DNA of 8,741 nt from Stenotrophomonas_A sp002429615 (lineage in GTDB: Bacteria; Pseudomonadota; Gammaproteobacteria; Xanthomonadales; Xanthomonadaceae): positions 1 through 8,741 of the forward strand of contig DALZZL010000156.1 in assembly GCA_031987425.1 (NCBI GenBank), in the 5' to 3' direction. This document shows, piece after piece, positions 1 through 6,717 of the stretch. The notes beneath the pieces were generated by a model. That model was not told where the DNA came from. It did not search any database and worked only from the letters and a program-made list of their open reading frames with translations. The position numbers and the translations under genes are program-made. How positions within the stretch are numbered: position 1 is the first letter of the stretch; each line of letters begins with the position of its first letter.

Positions 1-735
1 CGGCGCTGGCTGCCGCGCCTGGCCACCGCGGCGGCGCTGCTGCTGGCAGTGGGCACCGGCACGCAGCTGGCGTGGCCGCGCACGGCGCACTACGTCACCC
101 TGCACGGTGCACCCCGCACGATCACCCTGCCCGACGGCACCGTCGCCCACCTCAACGCCGAAAGCGCGCTGTCCACCCGCTATACGCTGTTCGGCCGCCG
201 TGCCGAGCTGGAGCAGGGCCAGGCCAGCTTCGTGGTCGCCAAGGACCGCCGCCCGTTCTCGGTGCATGCGGCGGGGCTGCGGGTGCGCGATATCGGCACC
301 ACCTTCGACGTGTCGCTGCTGCGCGAGCAGGCGCGTGTCGGCGTGCTCGAAGGACGCGTGCAGGTCAGCGCGGATGGCGACAATGCGCGCCTGCTCGCCG
401 ACCTGCGCGCTGGGCAGAGCGCGCGCATCGATTACCACGACCACGATGTGCGCGTGGCAAGCGAGGACCCGGAGGCGATCACCGGCTGGTGGCAGCAGCG
501 CATCGTGTTCCGCGATGAGCCGCTGCGCGATGTGGCCGACCAGTTCAACCGTCTCAATCATGTCCGCGTGCATGTCGATGAGGCCGCCGGTGCGCTGCGC
601 CTGACCGGAAACCTGGCCGGCGGCGATGTCGCGTCACTGCATGCCTTCCTGCAACAGCAGCCAGGACTGCGCACCACGCTCGGCGCCGACGGCATCCAGG
701 TGCGCGCGTCGACGCAGGCCACTTCGCGCCACTAA
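1..735 (+). CDS. FecR-family anti-sigma factor / sigma regulator, 5' truncated by the window edge
   Basis: Inner-membrane protein that holds a FecI-type ECF sigma factor and relays a signal from an outer-membrane TonB-dependent receptor. The frame is open from base 1, so the gene begins before the window; 244 residues are visible and the usual N-terminal cytoplasmic sigma-binding part (roughly 80 residues in the family) is missing. Visible residues 1-24 hold one hydrophobic membrane segment preceded by arginines (RRWLPRL). The periplasmic FecR domain follows, with typical motifs: TLPDGTVAHLNAESAL (about 42-57), RDIGTTFDVS (about 95-104) and VLEGRVQV. The C-terminal part has the WWQQRIVFRDEPLRDVADQFNRLN pattern, in shorter form FRDEPLRDVADQFNR, of the STN-like receptor-contacting region. 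The next gene is a receptor with an STN domain, exactly the expected partner; the sigma gene should lie just upstream. An internal ATG-like start at 49 is not the real start because the membrane segment begins before it. Confidence 0.9.
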   Translation, partial: RRWLPRLATAAALLLAVGTGTQLAWPRTAHYVTLHGAPRTITLPDGTVAHLNAESALSTRYTLFGRRAELEQGQASFVVAKDRRPFSVHAAGLRVRDIGTTFDVSLLREQARVGVLEGRVQVSADGDNARLLADLRAGQSARIDYHDHDVRVASEDPEAITGWWQQRIVFRDEPLRDVADQFNRLNHVRVHVDEAAGALRLTGNLAGGDVASLHAFLQQQPGLRTTLGADGIQVRASTQATSRH

Positions 736-763
736 GGCGCGCTTTAACCGATACGGATGACAA

Positions 764-796
764 GCACGTTGCGACGGCATGCCCGTCGCGACGCGC
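764..796 (+). other. Stem-loop in the gap between the FecR gene and the receptor gene
   Basis: A near-perfect inverted repeat: bases 767-777 pair with 783-793 (11 pairs including one G-U in RNA) around the five-base loop catgc, with two further pairs (764-765 with 795-796) beyond one mismatch. It lies 28 bases after the FecR stop. No T tract follows on either strand in the right place, so it is not a standard intrinsic terminator. It could protect the 3' end of the upstream transcript, slow polymerase, or be a DNA site for a regulator. The structure is seen; its role is inferred. Confidence 0.5.
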
Positions 797-802
797 TGTC
801 CA

Positions 803-860
803 TGTCAAAAAAAATTCATCGAAAAGCGGTGCCCGATCCTCGCGCTGGCGAATCGTAGTC
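803..860 (+). promoter_or_regulatory. Probable FecI-type (ECF sigma) promoter of the receptor gene
   Basis: The gap before the receptor holds an eight-base A run (807-814) followed by AT-rich sequence to about 825, which stands out in otherwise very GC-rich DNA. Then come GGTGCCC (828-834) and, 19 bases later, CGTAGT (854-859). An A-rich stretch, a GGTG-type element and a CGT-type element about 16-19 bases downstream resemble the layout seen upstream of FecI/receptor genes in xanthomonads. This match is from memory and not from an alignment. Start of transcription would be near 866, giving a leader of about 40 bases. Confidence 0.4.
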
Positions 861-905
861 CGGGCAAGTGCAGACAAACCGTCCGCACGCCTCCCCTCAC
901 CCTTC

Positions 906-3900
906 ATGGACTCGACGATGCGCCGCACCCTGTTCCTCTCGATTGCCCTGGCCCTGCAGGCCACCGCCATCCCGACCTTCGCGCAGACCGCCAGCACCGC
1001 CACCGATGCCATCCCGGCGCAGCCGCTCGATCGCGCGCTCAACGCGCTGTCACGCCGCACCGGCCTGCAGTTCATCTACGACGCACAGGCCGCGGGCAAT
1101 CCGCGCACGCGCGCGGTGCCGGCCGGCCTCAGCGCGGAAGAAGGTCTGCGCCGGTTGCTGGACGGCACCGGCCTGCGCTATCGCTTCGTCAATGCGACGA
1201 CGGTGACGATCGAGGCCGACAACACCGGCAACGCCACCCCGCTCGCCGCGCCCGCGTCGGCCGCCGTCGATGCGGGCGCCACCGGCGTGCCGCACGCCGA
1301 ATCGCCGCTGCACCAGCTCGACCGCATCGAAGTCACCGGCAGCTACAGCCGCAGCCTGGAACAGGCGGTGGACCTGAAGCGCTGGAATGTCGGCTTCTCC
1401 GATTCCATCGTCGCCACCGACGTGGCCGACTTCCCGGAACAGAACCTCGCCGAGGCGCTGCAGCGCATTCCCGGCGTGACCATCGAGCGCAACAAGGGCC
1501 TGGGCACCAAGGTCAACGTGCGCGGCCTGCCGTCGGACTACACGCTGGTGACGATCAACGACCTGGCCACCGCCTCGGGCAGCGGCGGGCGCGATGTCGA
1601 GTTCGACATGTTCGCTTCGGAAATCATCCAGCAGGTCACCGTGCAGAAGTCGCCGACGGCAGCCGACGAGGAAGGCGGCATCGCCGGCACCGTGGATATC
1701 TCCACCGCGCGCCCCTTCGACTACAGCGACCGCAAGATCGCGGTGTCGGCCGAAGGCGCCTACAACTCCATCTCCGAGAAGACCGACCCGAAGTACGCCT
1801 TTCTCGCCAGCGACACCTGGGGCGACTGGGGCGCGCTCGTGTCCTACTCGCGCGCCAAGCGCACCAACCGCACCGACTCCACCTCGGGCATCAACTTCCG
1901 CCCGATGTCGCGCTTCCTCAGCGCGTCCGGCACCCGCGGCACGCAGGCGCAAGCGGTGCTGGCGCGCGATGCCGGGGTGATCGTGCAGGATCGCAACGAC
2001 ACCGACGAGACCAACCTGATCGTGTTCCAGGACAAGGTCGGTGACCGCGTATACGTCAACGAGCAGGACAAGTGGGGTGCCACCGCCTCGCTGCAGTACA
2101 AGCCCAGCAACACCTTCAGCATCGCCTTCGATGCGATGTGGGGCGGCTACGATTCGACCGAGGACGAGTACGACGCGGCGGCCTATTCGGCCTCCAGCCG
2201 CAGCACCCTGGAGACCATCCACGACTACGACGACACCACCCTGGCCGACTACGGCATGGTGGTGCTGAAGGATGTGTCCTATACCGCCACGCAGCACGAG
2301 ATGCTGAGCAAGGAACGCATCAACAAGACCGACTACAGCCAGTACAGCGTGTCGATGGACTGGAAGGGCGACGTCTGGAGCGTGGATGCGATGGCTGGCT
2401 ACTCGGGCGCCGAGAAGACCCTGGACTATTCCAACCTCAAGCACGTCGCCTACGCGCCGTCGCGCACGCGCTGGACCGGCCAGAGCGGCGAGACGATTCC
2501 CAGCGCCAACCCGAACACCATCGACATGTACAACGCGCCGGACAAGTACCTGTTCGAGGCCTACGAAACCACGCTGGAACGCATCAAGGACGACAAGTAC
2601 GCCGGCCAGGTGGACCTGGCGCGCAGCTTCGACCTGGCGTTCTTCCCGGCCCTGCGCAGCATCCAGTTCGGCGGCCGCTATACCGACCGCTCCAAGCGTC
2701 GCCAGTATGGCGAGCTGAAGATCACCGGGCCGGAAGCGGGCAGCGCGGCGTGGGTCAACACGCTCACCATGGCCGATAGTCCGCTGCAGTCGATCGGCGA
2801 CATCGTCCCCGGTGGCGACTACAGCTTCAAGAACCTCGACTGGCAGCAGATCTCCAACGAATACGCGCGCAATGCGTTCCGCTACGACGGCTTCACCACG
2901 CCCTATGATCCGGGCCAGTACTACCGCGTGGACGAGCGCGTGACCGCGCTGTACGCGATGGCCGACCTGGCCTTCGACATCGGCTCGGTGCCGGTCTCGA
3001 TCAACGCCGGCACGCGCTACGTGGACACCTCGGTGACCTCCTTCGGCTACCACCCGATCCAGAACCCGGACGGCAGCACCGGCTACACCGATGATCCGGT
3101 GTCCAAGGACGGCAGCTACAAGGATTGGCTGCCGAGCTTCAACATGACCGCCGAACTGGCGCAGGGGCTGATGCTGCGCGCGGCGGCCGCCAGGACGATG
3201 ATGCGTCCCTCGCTGACCGACGTGGCCTACAAGCGCACCGCCAGCTGGAGTTCGTTCCGCTTCACCGACGGCAACCCAGACCTGAAGCCGACCTACGCCA
3301 AGCAGTGGGAGATCGGCCTGGAGAAGTATTTCGACAACGGCGGGCTGCTGGCGGCGTCCTACTTCAACAAGAAGATCGACGGCGTGGTGATCAGCGCGCT
3401 GACCGGCGTGGTCGAGGACGTGGCGGTGTACAACGCCAACGGCAGCCTCAACGGCATCTATGACTTCGACGTGTACCAGCCGGTCAATGCCAAGGGCAGC
3501 TACGACGTCGATGGCATCGAGGTGATCGGGCAGCTGCCGCTGGGCATGTTCGCGTCCTGGCTGGAAGGCTTCGGCATCAACGCCAACTACACCCGCCTGG
3601 ACAGCTCGCTGGCCGGCGAGTCCGACCTCGGCATCAAGACGCCGATGCCGGGCCTGTCGAAGGACACCTACAACGCCACGTTCTATTACGAGAACAGCCG
3701 CTTCGATGCGCGCCTGTCGTACAACCACAAGAGCGAGTACGTGGAGTCGATCGGCTACAACATGTATCCGATTTACCGCGACGCCTACGGCCAGCTCGAC
3801 GTGTCGATCGGCTACCGCATCACCGACAACCTCAAGGTCAGCCTGAAGGGCATCAACCTGACCGACGAGGTGACCAGCGGCTACACCATGGATCCGGCGT

Positions 3901-3962
3901 TCCCGACCATGTACGAGAAGTCTGGCCGCCGCATCAGCCTCGGCCTGCGCGCCGACTTCTGA
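906..3962 (+). CDS. TonB-dependent receptor with N-terminal STN signalling domain (Xanthomonas/Caulobacter type)
   Basis: Outer-membrane beta-barrel that takes up a ligand with energy from TonB-ExbB-ExbD and, through its STN domain, reports ligand binding to FecR. 1018 residues. Signal peptide about 1-26 (MRRTLFLSIALALQ core, probable cleavage after TFA). STN domain about 36-103, with IPAQPLDRALNALSRRTGL and the end YRFVNATTVTIE. TonB-box-like LDRIEVTG at 138-145. Plug about 155-275, with NLAEALQRIPGVTIERN, VNVRGLPSDYTLVTIND and the EGGIAGTVDI motif. The rest is barrel, ending in RRISLGLRADF with the terminal Phe used for outer-membrane assembly. The pattern around the plug fits the TIGR01782 TonB-Xanth-Caul group. 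No cysteine was seen. Neither ATG 906 nor in-frame ATG 918 has a convincing Shine-Dalgarno; 918 would put the arginines right at the N-terminus, so the exact start is open. The ligand is unknown: the family covers oligosaccharides, siderophores and other compounds. Confidence 0.95.
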   Translation: MDSTMRRTLFLSIALALQATAIPTFAQTASTATDAIPAQPLDRALNALSRRTGLQFIYDAQAAGNPRTRAVPAGLSAEEGLRRLLDGTGLRYRFVNATTVTIEADNTGNATPLAAPASAAVDAGATGVPHAESPLHQLDRIEVTGSYSRSLEQAVDLKRWNVGFSDSIVATDVADFPEQNLAEALQRIPGVTIERNKGLGTKVNVRGLPSDYTLVTINDLATASGSGGRDVEFDMFASEIIQQVTVQKSPTAADEEGGIAGTVDISTARPFDYSDRKIAVSAEGAYNSISEKTDPKYAFLASDTWGDWGALVSYSRAKRTNRTDSTSGINFRPMSRFLSASGTRGTQAQAVLARDAGVIVQDRNDTDETNLIVFQDKVGDRVYVNEQDKWGATASLQYKPSNTFSIAFDAMWGGYDSTEDEYDAAAYSASSRSTLETIHDYDDTTLADYGMVVLKDVSYTATQHEMLSKERINKTDYSQYSVSMDWKGDVWSVDAMAGYSGAEKTLDYSNLKHVAYAPSRTRWTGQSGETIPSANPNTIDMYNAPDKYLFEAYETTLERIKDDKYAGQVDLARSFDLAFFPALRSIQFGGRYTDRSKRRQYGELKITGPEAGSAAWVNTLTMADSPLQSIGDIVPGGDYSFKNLDWQQISNEYARNAFRYDGFTTPYDPGQYYRVDERVTALYAMADLAFDIGSVPVSINAGTRYVDTSVTSFGYHPIQNPDGSTGYTDDPVSKDGSYKDWLPSFNMTAELAQGLMLRAAAARTMMRPSLTDVAYKRTASWSSFRFTDGNPDLKPTYAKQWEIGLEKYFDNGGLLAASYFNKKIDGVVISALTGVVEDVAVYNANGSLNGIYDFDVYQPVNAKGSYDVDGIEVIGQLPLGMFASWLEGFGINANYTRLDSSLAGESDLGIKTPMPGLSKDTYNATFYYENSRFDARLSYNHKSEYVESIGYNMYPIYRDAYGQLDVSIGYRITDNLKVSLKGINLTDEVTSGYTMDPAFPTMYEKSGRRISLGLRADF

Positions 3963-3980
3963 TCCGCGCGCGTTGACCCC

Positions 3981-4006
3981 GCCGGCGGCCGGGCATGGCC
4001 GCCGGC
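3981..4006 (+). terminator. GC-rich hairpin after the receptor gene, weak terminator or attenuator
   Basis: A perfect 10-base inverted repeat (3981-3990 with 3997-4006) with a six-base loop lies 19 bases after the receptor stop. Only three T residues (4011-4013) follow after four more bases, so termination is probably partial. It could lower expression of the downstream hydrolase relative to the receptor, or stabilise the receptor mRNA end. A second, smaller inverted repeat (4022-4027 with 4035-4040) follows before the next ribosome binding site. Confidence 0.45.
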
Positions 4007-4057
4007 CCGCTTTCCCGATGTCCGCCGCGGCTGACGGCGGCATCGCGTTGCCTGTCG

Positions 4058-4064
4058 AAAGGAG
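4058..4064 (+). promoter_or_regulatory. Ribosome binding site that fixes the hydrolase start
   Basis: AAAGGAG at 4058-4064, five bases before ATG 4070, is a near-consensus Shine-Dalgarno. It decides for the start at 4070 rather than the earlier in-frame ATG at 3995, which lies inside the loop and arm of the preceding hairpin and would bury the signal peptide. Confidence 0.85.
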
Positions 4065-4069
4065 TTTGC

Positions 4070-5437
4070 ATGCGTTTGTTCCTGCTGCCGCTGCTGGTGC
4101 TGTCGGCCTGCTACACCCCTGCCCATGCCGAGGCGCCCGCGCGCGACTGGCAGCCCGGCGACCATCACGTCCACAGCGAATGGAGCGTGGACTGGGACCG
4201 CGGCACGACCCCACCCACACCGGTACGCGGCGGCGATTCGCGCTATACCCGCACCCGCAACGCGCAGGTCGCGCAGGGCAACGGACTGGTGTGGATGGTG
4301 CATACCGACCATGGCGGGCCGGGCCATTCGGTCGTCAATCGCGACCACGCGTGGCCGGCGTTGCAGGAAGCGCGTCGCGCGGTGCCCGGATTGATCCAGT
4401 ACTACGGCATGGAATTCGACGTGCCGGCCGCCGAGCATGCGTCGCTGATCATCGCGCCTGGCCCGGAGGAGCGCGAACAGCTGTTCGTCATCGAGCGCGA
4501 CTACAGCCGCGGCGAACCGCTGCCGCCCGCCACCCGCGACCAGGAATCGCAGATGCTCGACGCACTGGCCTATCTGCGCCGGCTCGATCCGTTGCCGCTG
4601 ATGTTCGTCAACCATCCCTCGCGCACCGCCAGCGGCTTCGGCCGCTGGGGCGAGGTGGAACCGCGCGAGCTGCGTGCCTGGCACGATGCCGCGCCGAAGG
4701 TGCTGGTCGGCATGGAGGGCGCGCCCGGCCACCAGGCCACGACCGAGCATCGCGGCCTGTATCGCGACGCCGCGGCGCCGACGATGGGCGGCTTCGACCA
4801 GATGACCGCGCAGGTCGGCGGCGTGTGGGACACGATGCTGGCCGAGGGCCGACGCTTCTGGATCACCGCCACCTCCGACTCGCACGTCAACCTGCGCGAT
4901 GGCGGGCGCGATTTCGATCCGGGCCAGTACAGCAAGACCTATGTGTGGGCCCGGCGCGATGCCGGCGACATCCTCGATGGCTTGCGCCAGGGCCGCATGT
5001 TCGCGGTCACCGGCGATCTCATCGACGCGCTTGAGCTGCACGTCAGCGATGCCGGGGGGCACGTCGCCACGCTTGGCGACACGCTGACCCTGGCGCCGGG
5101 CGCGGCGATGCAGGTGCGCCTGAAGGTGCGCCAGCCAGCGGCCGCCAACCGCCACGGCCAGCATTCGACGCTGCGGCATATCGAGCTGATCGTGGGCGAG
5201 CCCGGTGTCGACGGCGTGCCGCGCATGCAGACGCGGCGCTTCGTGCCGGCGCAGTTCCAGCGCGACGGCGACTGGCTGTCGGTGGCGTGGGAGCTGCCGG
5301 CACCGTCACACGGCGGCTTCGTGCGCGTGCGCGGCAGCAGCACCGGCGAAGCGGTGCCGCTGCCGGACGTGGCCGGGGAGGATCCGTGGCAGGACCTGTG
5401 GTTCTATTCCAACCCGGTGTTCATCGAAACGCACTGA
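4070..5437 (+). CDS. Exported PHP-fold metallohydrolase, CehA/McbA-like, probable lipoprotein
   Basis: 455-residue hydrolase of the PHP (polymerase and histidinol phosphatase) fold, a family of metal-dependent phosphoesterases that also includes ester/carbamate hydrolases such as CehA. Signal sequence MRLFLLPLLVLSAC: the LSAC lipobox puts the lipid-bearing cysteine at 14, and this is the only cysteine seen in the protein. An alternative type I site lies after AHA at 20. All metal-binding motifs are visible: HHVHS (32-36), HTDH (78-81), GMEFD with E115, NHPS with H182, and SDSH with D270 and H272. Residues from about 320 form a probable beta-rich C-terminal domain ending in FYSNPVFI, typical of this family. 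It follows the receptor by 107 bases on the same strand and probably shares its control, with a hairpin between them. It is likely periplasmic or anchored to the outer membrane, where it could split the receptor's ligand or a precursor. Substrate unknown; a phosphate ester is one option only. Confidence 0.85.
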   Translation: MRLFLLPLLVLSACYTPAHAEAPARDWQPGDHHVHSEWSVDWDRGTTPPTPVRGGDSRYTRTRNAQVAQGNGLVWMVHTDHGGPGHSVVNRDHAWPALQEARRAVPGLIQYYGMEFDVPAAEHASLIIAPGPEEREQLFVIERDYSRGEPLPPATRDQESQMLDALAYLRRLDPLPLMFVNHPSRTASGFGRWGEVEPRELRAWHDAAPKVLVGMEGAPGHQATTEHRGLYRDAAAPTMGGFDQMTAQVGGVWDTMLAEGRRFWITATSDSHVNLRDGGRDFDPGQYSKTYVWARRDAGDILDGLRQGRMFAVTGDLIDALELHVSDAGGHVATLGDTLTLAPGAAMQVRLKVRQPAAANRHGQHSTLRHIELIVGEPGVDGVPRMQTRRFVPAQFQRDGDWLSVAWELPAPSHGGFVRVRGSSTGEAVPLPDVAGEDPWQDLWFYSNPVFIETH

Positions 5438-5438
5438 A

Positions 5439-6644
5439 TCACGTGCCCGCCGCGAGCGTCGCGCGCGGGCCGTGGCGCCAGGCCAGCAACGCGCCCAGCG
5501 ACACCGCCACCAGCGCGAACAGCGGCCCCCCCAGCGCGCCGATGCGGTCCACCAGCACGCCGCCGCCGATCGCGCCGCTGGCGATGGCCACCTGGAACGC
5601 GGCCACCAGCAGGCCGCTGGCTTCTTCGGCCTGGTCCGGCGCGGCGCGCACGATCCAGATCTGGAAACCCACCGGGAACGCGCCGAAGGCGAAACCCCAC
5701 AGGGTGATCGCCACCGCCGCCACGCCGGCCGATTCACCGCGCGCGAGCAGCGCGGCCGCCAGCAGGGCGATGGTGGTGCCGCCAAACACGATGGCCAGGC
5801 GCTCGCTGCGTCCCGCCAGCCAGCCGCCGAACAGGTTGCCGAAGAAGCCGCCGATGCCATAGGCCAGCAGCACGCCGGAGATCGCCGCCACCGACAGGTG
5901 GGTGATGTTCTCCATCAACGGACGCACATAGGTGAAGCCGGCGAAGTGGCCGGAGATCACCAGCAACACCGCCAGCAGCACCACGCGGATCGGCGCGCGT
6001 CGCAGCAGTACACCGAGCTGGCGCAGGTCGGCGCTGCCGCGCGGCTTCAGCGACGGCAGCGTGGCCAGCTGCACCAGCAGGGTCAGCACGGCGATGCCGC
6101 CGGCGGCGACGAACGCGCTGCGCCAGCCCCACGTCGCCCCCATCCACGCGCCGATGGGCGCCGCGCAGACCGTCGCCACCGAGACGCCGGTGAGGATCAG
6201 CGCCATCGCGCGCGGAAACAGCGCGGTCGGCACCAGCCGCATCGCCAGCGGCGCGGCCATCGCCCAGAAACCGCCGAGCGCCACGCCCAGCAGCACGCGT
6301 GCGGCCAGCAGCACGGGCAGGTTCGGGGCGAATACCGCCATCGCGTTGGAGAGCAGCAGCAGCACGGTGAAGGCGAACATCACCAGCCGGCGATCAAGGC
6401 GATGCACCAGCAGCGGCAGGCAGGGCGCGGCGAGCGCGGCCACCAGCGCGGTGGCGGTCACGCTCTGGCCGGCCGCGCCTTCGCTGACGCGCAGGTCGGT
6501 GGCCATGGCGGTGAGCAGGCTGGCCGGCAGGAATTCTGCGGTTACCAGGCCGAACACGCCCAGGGTCAGGGACACCACGGCCGGCCAATGGGGTTCGGCG
6601 GGTACGTCCTGGGTCGACGAAGCGGCGGAGTTGTCAGGGATCAC
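5439..6644 (-). CDS. nepI: MFS exporter, NepI-like (purine ribonucleoside efflux pump family)
   Basis: Twelve-helix major facilitator superfamily drug:H+ antiporter-1 type exporter of the inner membrane. With the GTG start at 6644 it has 401 residues, close to E. coli NepI (396). Similarity to NepI as remembered is strong: AEFLPASLLTAMATDL and SEGAAGQSVTATALVA (about 36-68), the DRR loop (84-86), RVLLGVALGGFWAMAAPLAMRLVP (116-139) containing the motif B arginine, a motif C-like APIGAWMGATWGWRSAF (162-178), and FPVGFQIWI near the C-terminal half. NepI exports inosine, guanosine and related nucleosides; substrate here is inferred from similarity. The start is uncertain: no upstream Shine-Dalgarno is seen, and TTG 6659 or the long extension to ATG 6767 (which would overlap the divergent regulator) are alternatives; homologue length favours 6644. 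Its stop is one base from the stop of the convergent hydrolase. The AraC-family gene is divergent and probably controls it. Confidence 0.85.
   Translation of the reverse strand: MIPDNSAASSTQDVPAEPHWPAVVSLTLGVFGLVTAEFLPASLLTAMATDLRVSEGAAGQSVTATALVAALAAPCLPLLVHRLDRRLVMFAFTVLLLLSNAMAVFAPNLPVLLAARVLLGVALGGFWAMAAPLAMRLVPTALFPRAMALILTGVSVATVCAAPIGAWMGATWGWRSAFVAAGGIAVLTLLVQLATLPSLKPRGSADLRQLGVLLRRAPIRVVLLAVLLVISGHFAGFTYVRPLMENITHLSVAAISGVLLAYGIGGFFGNLFGGWLAGRSERLAIVFGGTTIALLAAALLARGESAGVAAVAITLWGFAFGAFPVGFQIWIVRAAPDQAEEASGLLVAAFQVAIASGAIGGGVLVDRIGALGGPLFALVAVSLGALLAWRHGPRATLAAGT
5445..5470. other. Hairpin at the tail-to-tail junction of hydrolase and exporter
   Basis: GCCCGC (5445-5450) pairs with GCGGGC (5465-5470), and inside it CGCG (5451-5454) pairs with CGCG (5460-5463), with one bulged base and loop agcgt. 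It sits in the last codons of the - strand exporter and just after the + strand hydrolase stop. No T tract follows on either strand, so it is at most a pause or mRNA-end structure. In such GC-rich DNA some stems arise by chance. Confidence 0.3.
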
Positions 6645-6717
6645 GGGAGGAGGTGCCAATGTGGGGGTACGCAGGTTAGGCGTATGATTCTGGCGTTTCC
6701 ATGCCGGAATACCCGCA
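6645..6717. promoter_or_regulatory. Divergent promoter region between the exporter and the AraC-family gene
   Basis: This 73-base gap must hold both promoters unless they extend into the coding ends. On the + strand TATGAT (6683-6688) is one base from the -10 consensus and would start transcription near 6695, about 24 bases before the regulator ATG; no good -35 hexamer is seen at the right distance, as expected for an activated promoter. Two AGGCGT/TGGCGT boxes (6678-6683 and 6691-6696), 13 bases apart, flank this element and are candidate regulator half-sites. A small inverted repeat TTCC/GGAA (6697-6700 and 6706-6709) follows. Confidence 0.45.

Noticed and set aside
779..2044. A 421-residue + strand frame overlapping the receptor start
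   Set aside because: Arg-rich, no motifs, and out of frame with the strongly supported receptor.
3995..4069. Upstream start for the PHP hydrolase at ATG 3995
   Set aside because: It lies in a hairpin, has no ribosome binding site and would add 25 residues before a normal signal peptide; AAAGGAG points to 4070.
1050..4220. A 1056-residue open frame on the - strand opposite the receptor
   Set aside because: It is antisense to a clear TonB-dependent receptor, with a composition rich in Arg, Val, His and Gly typical of a high-GC shadow frame; no domain or export signal is recognisable.
3881..5179. A 432-residue - strand frame opposite the PHP hydrolase
   Set aside because: It is a shadow of the hydrolase, crosses two gene ends, and shows no recognisable motif.
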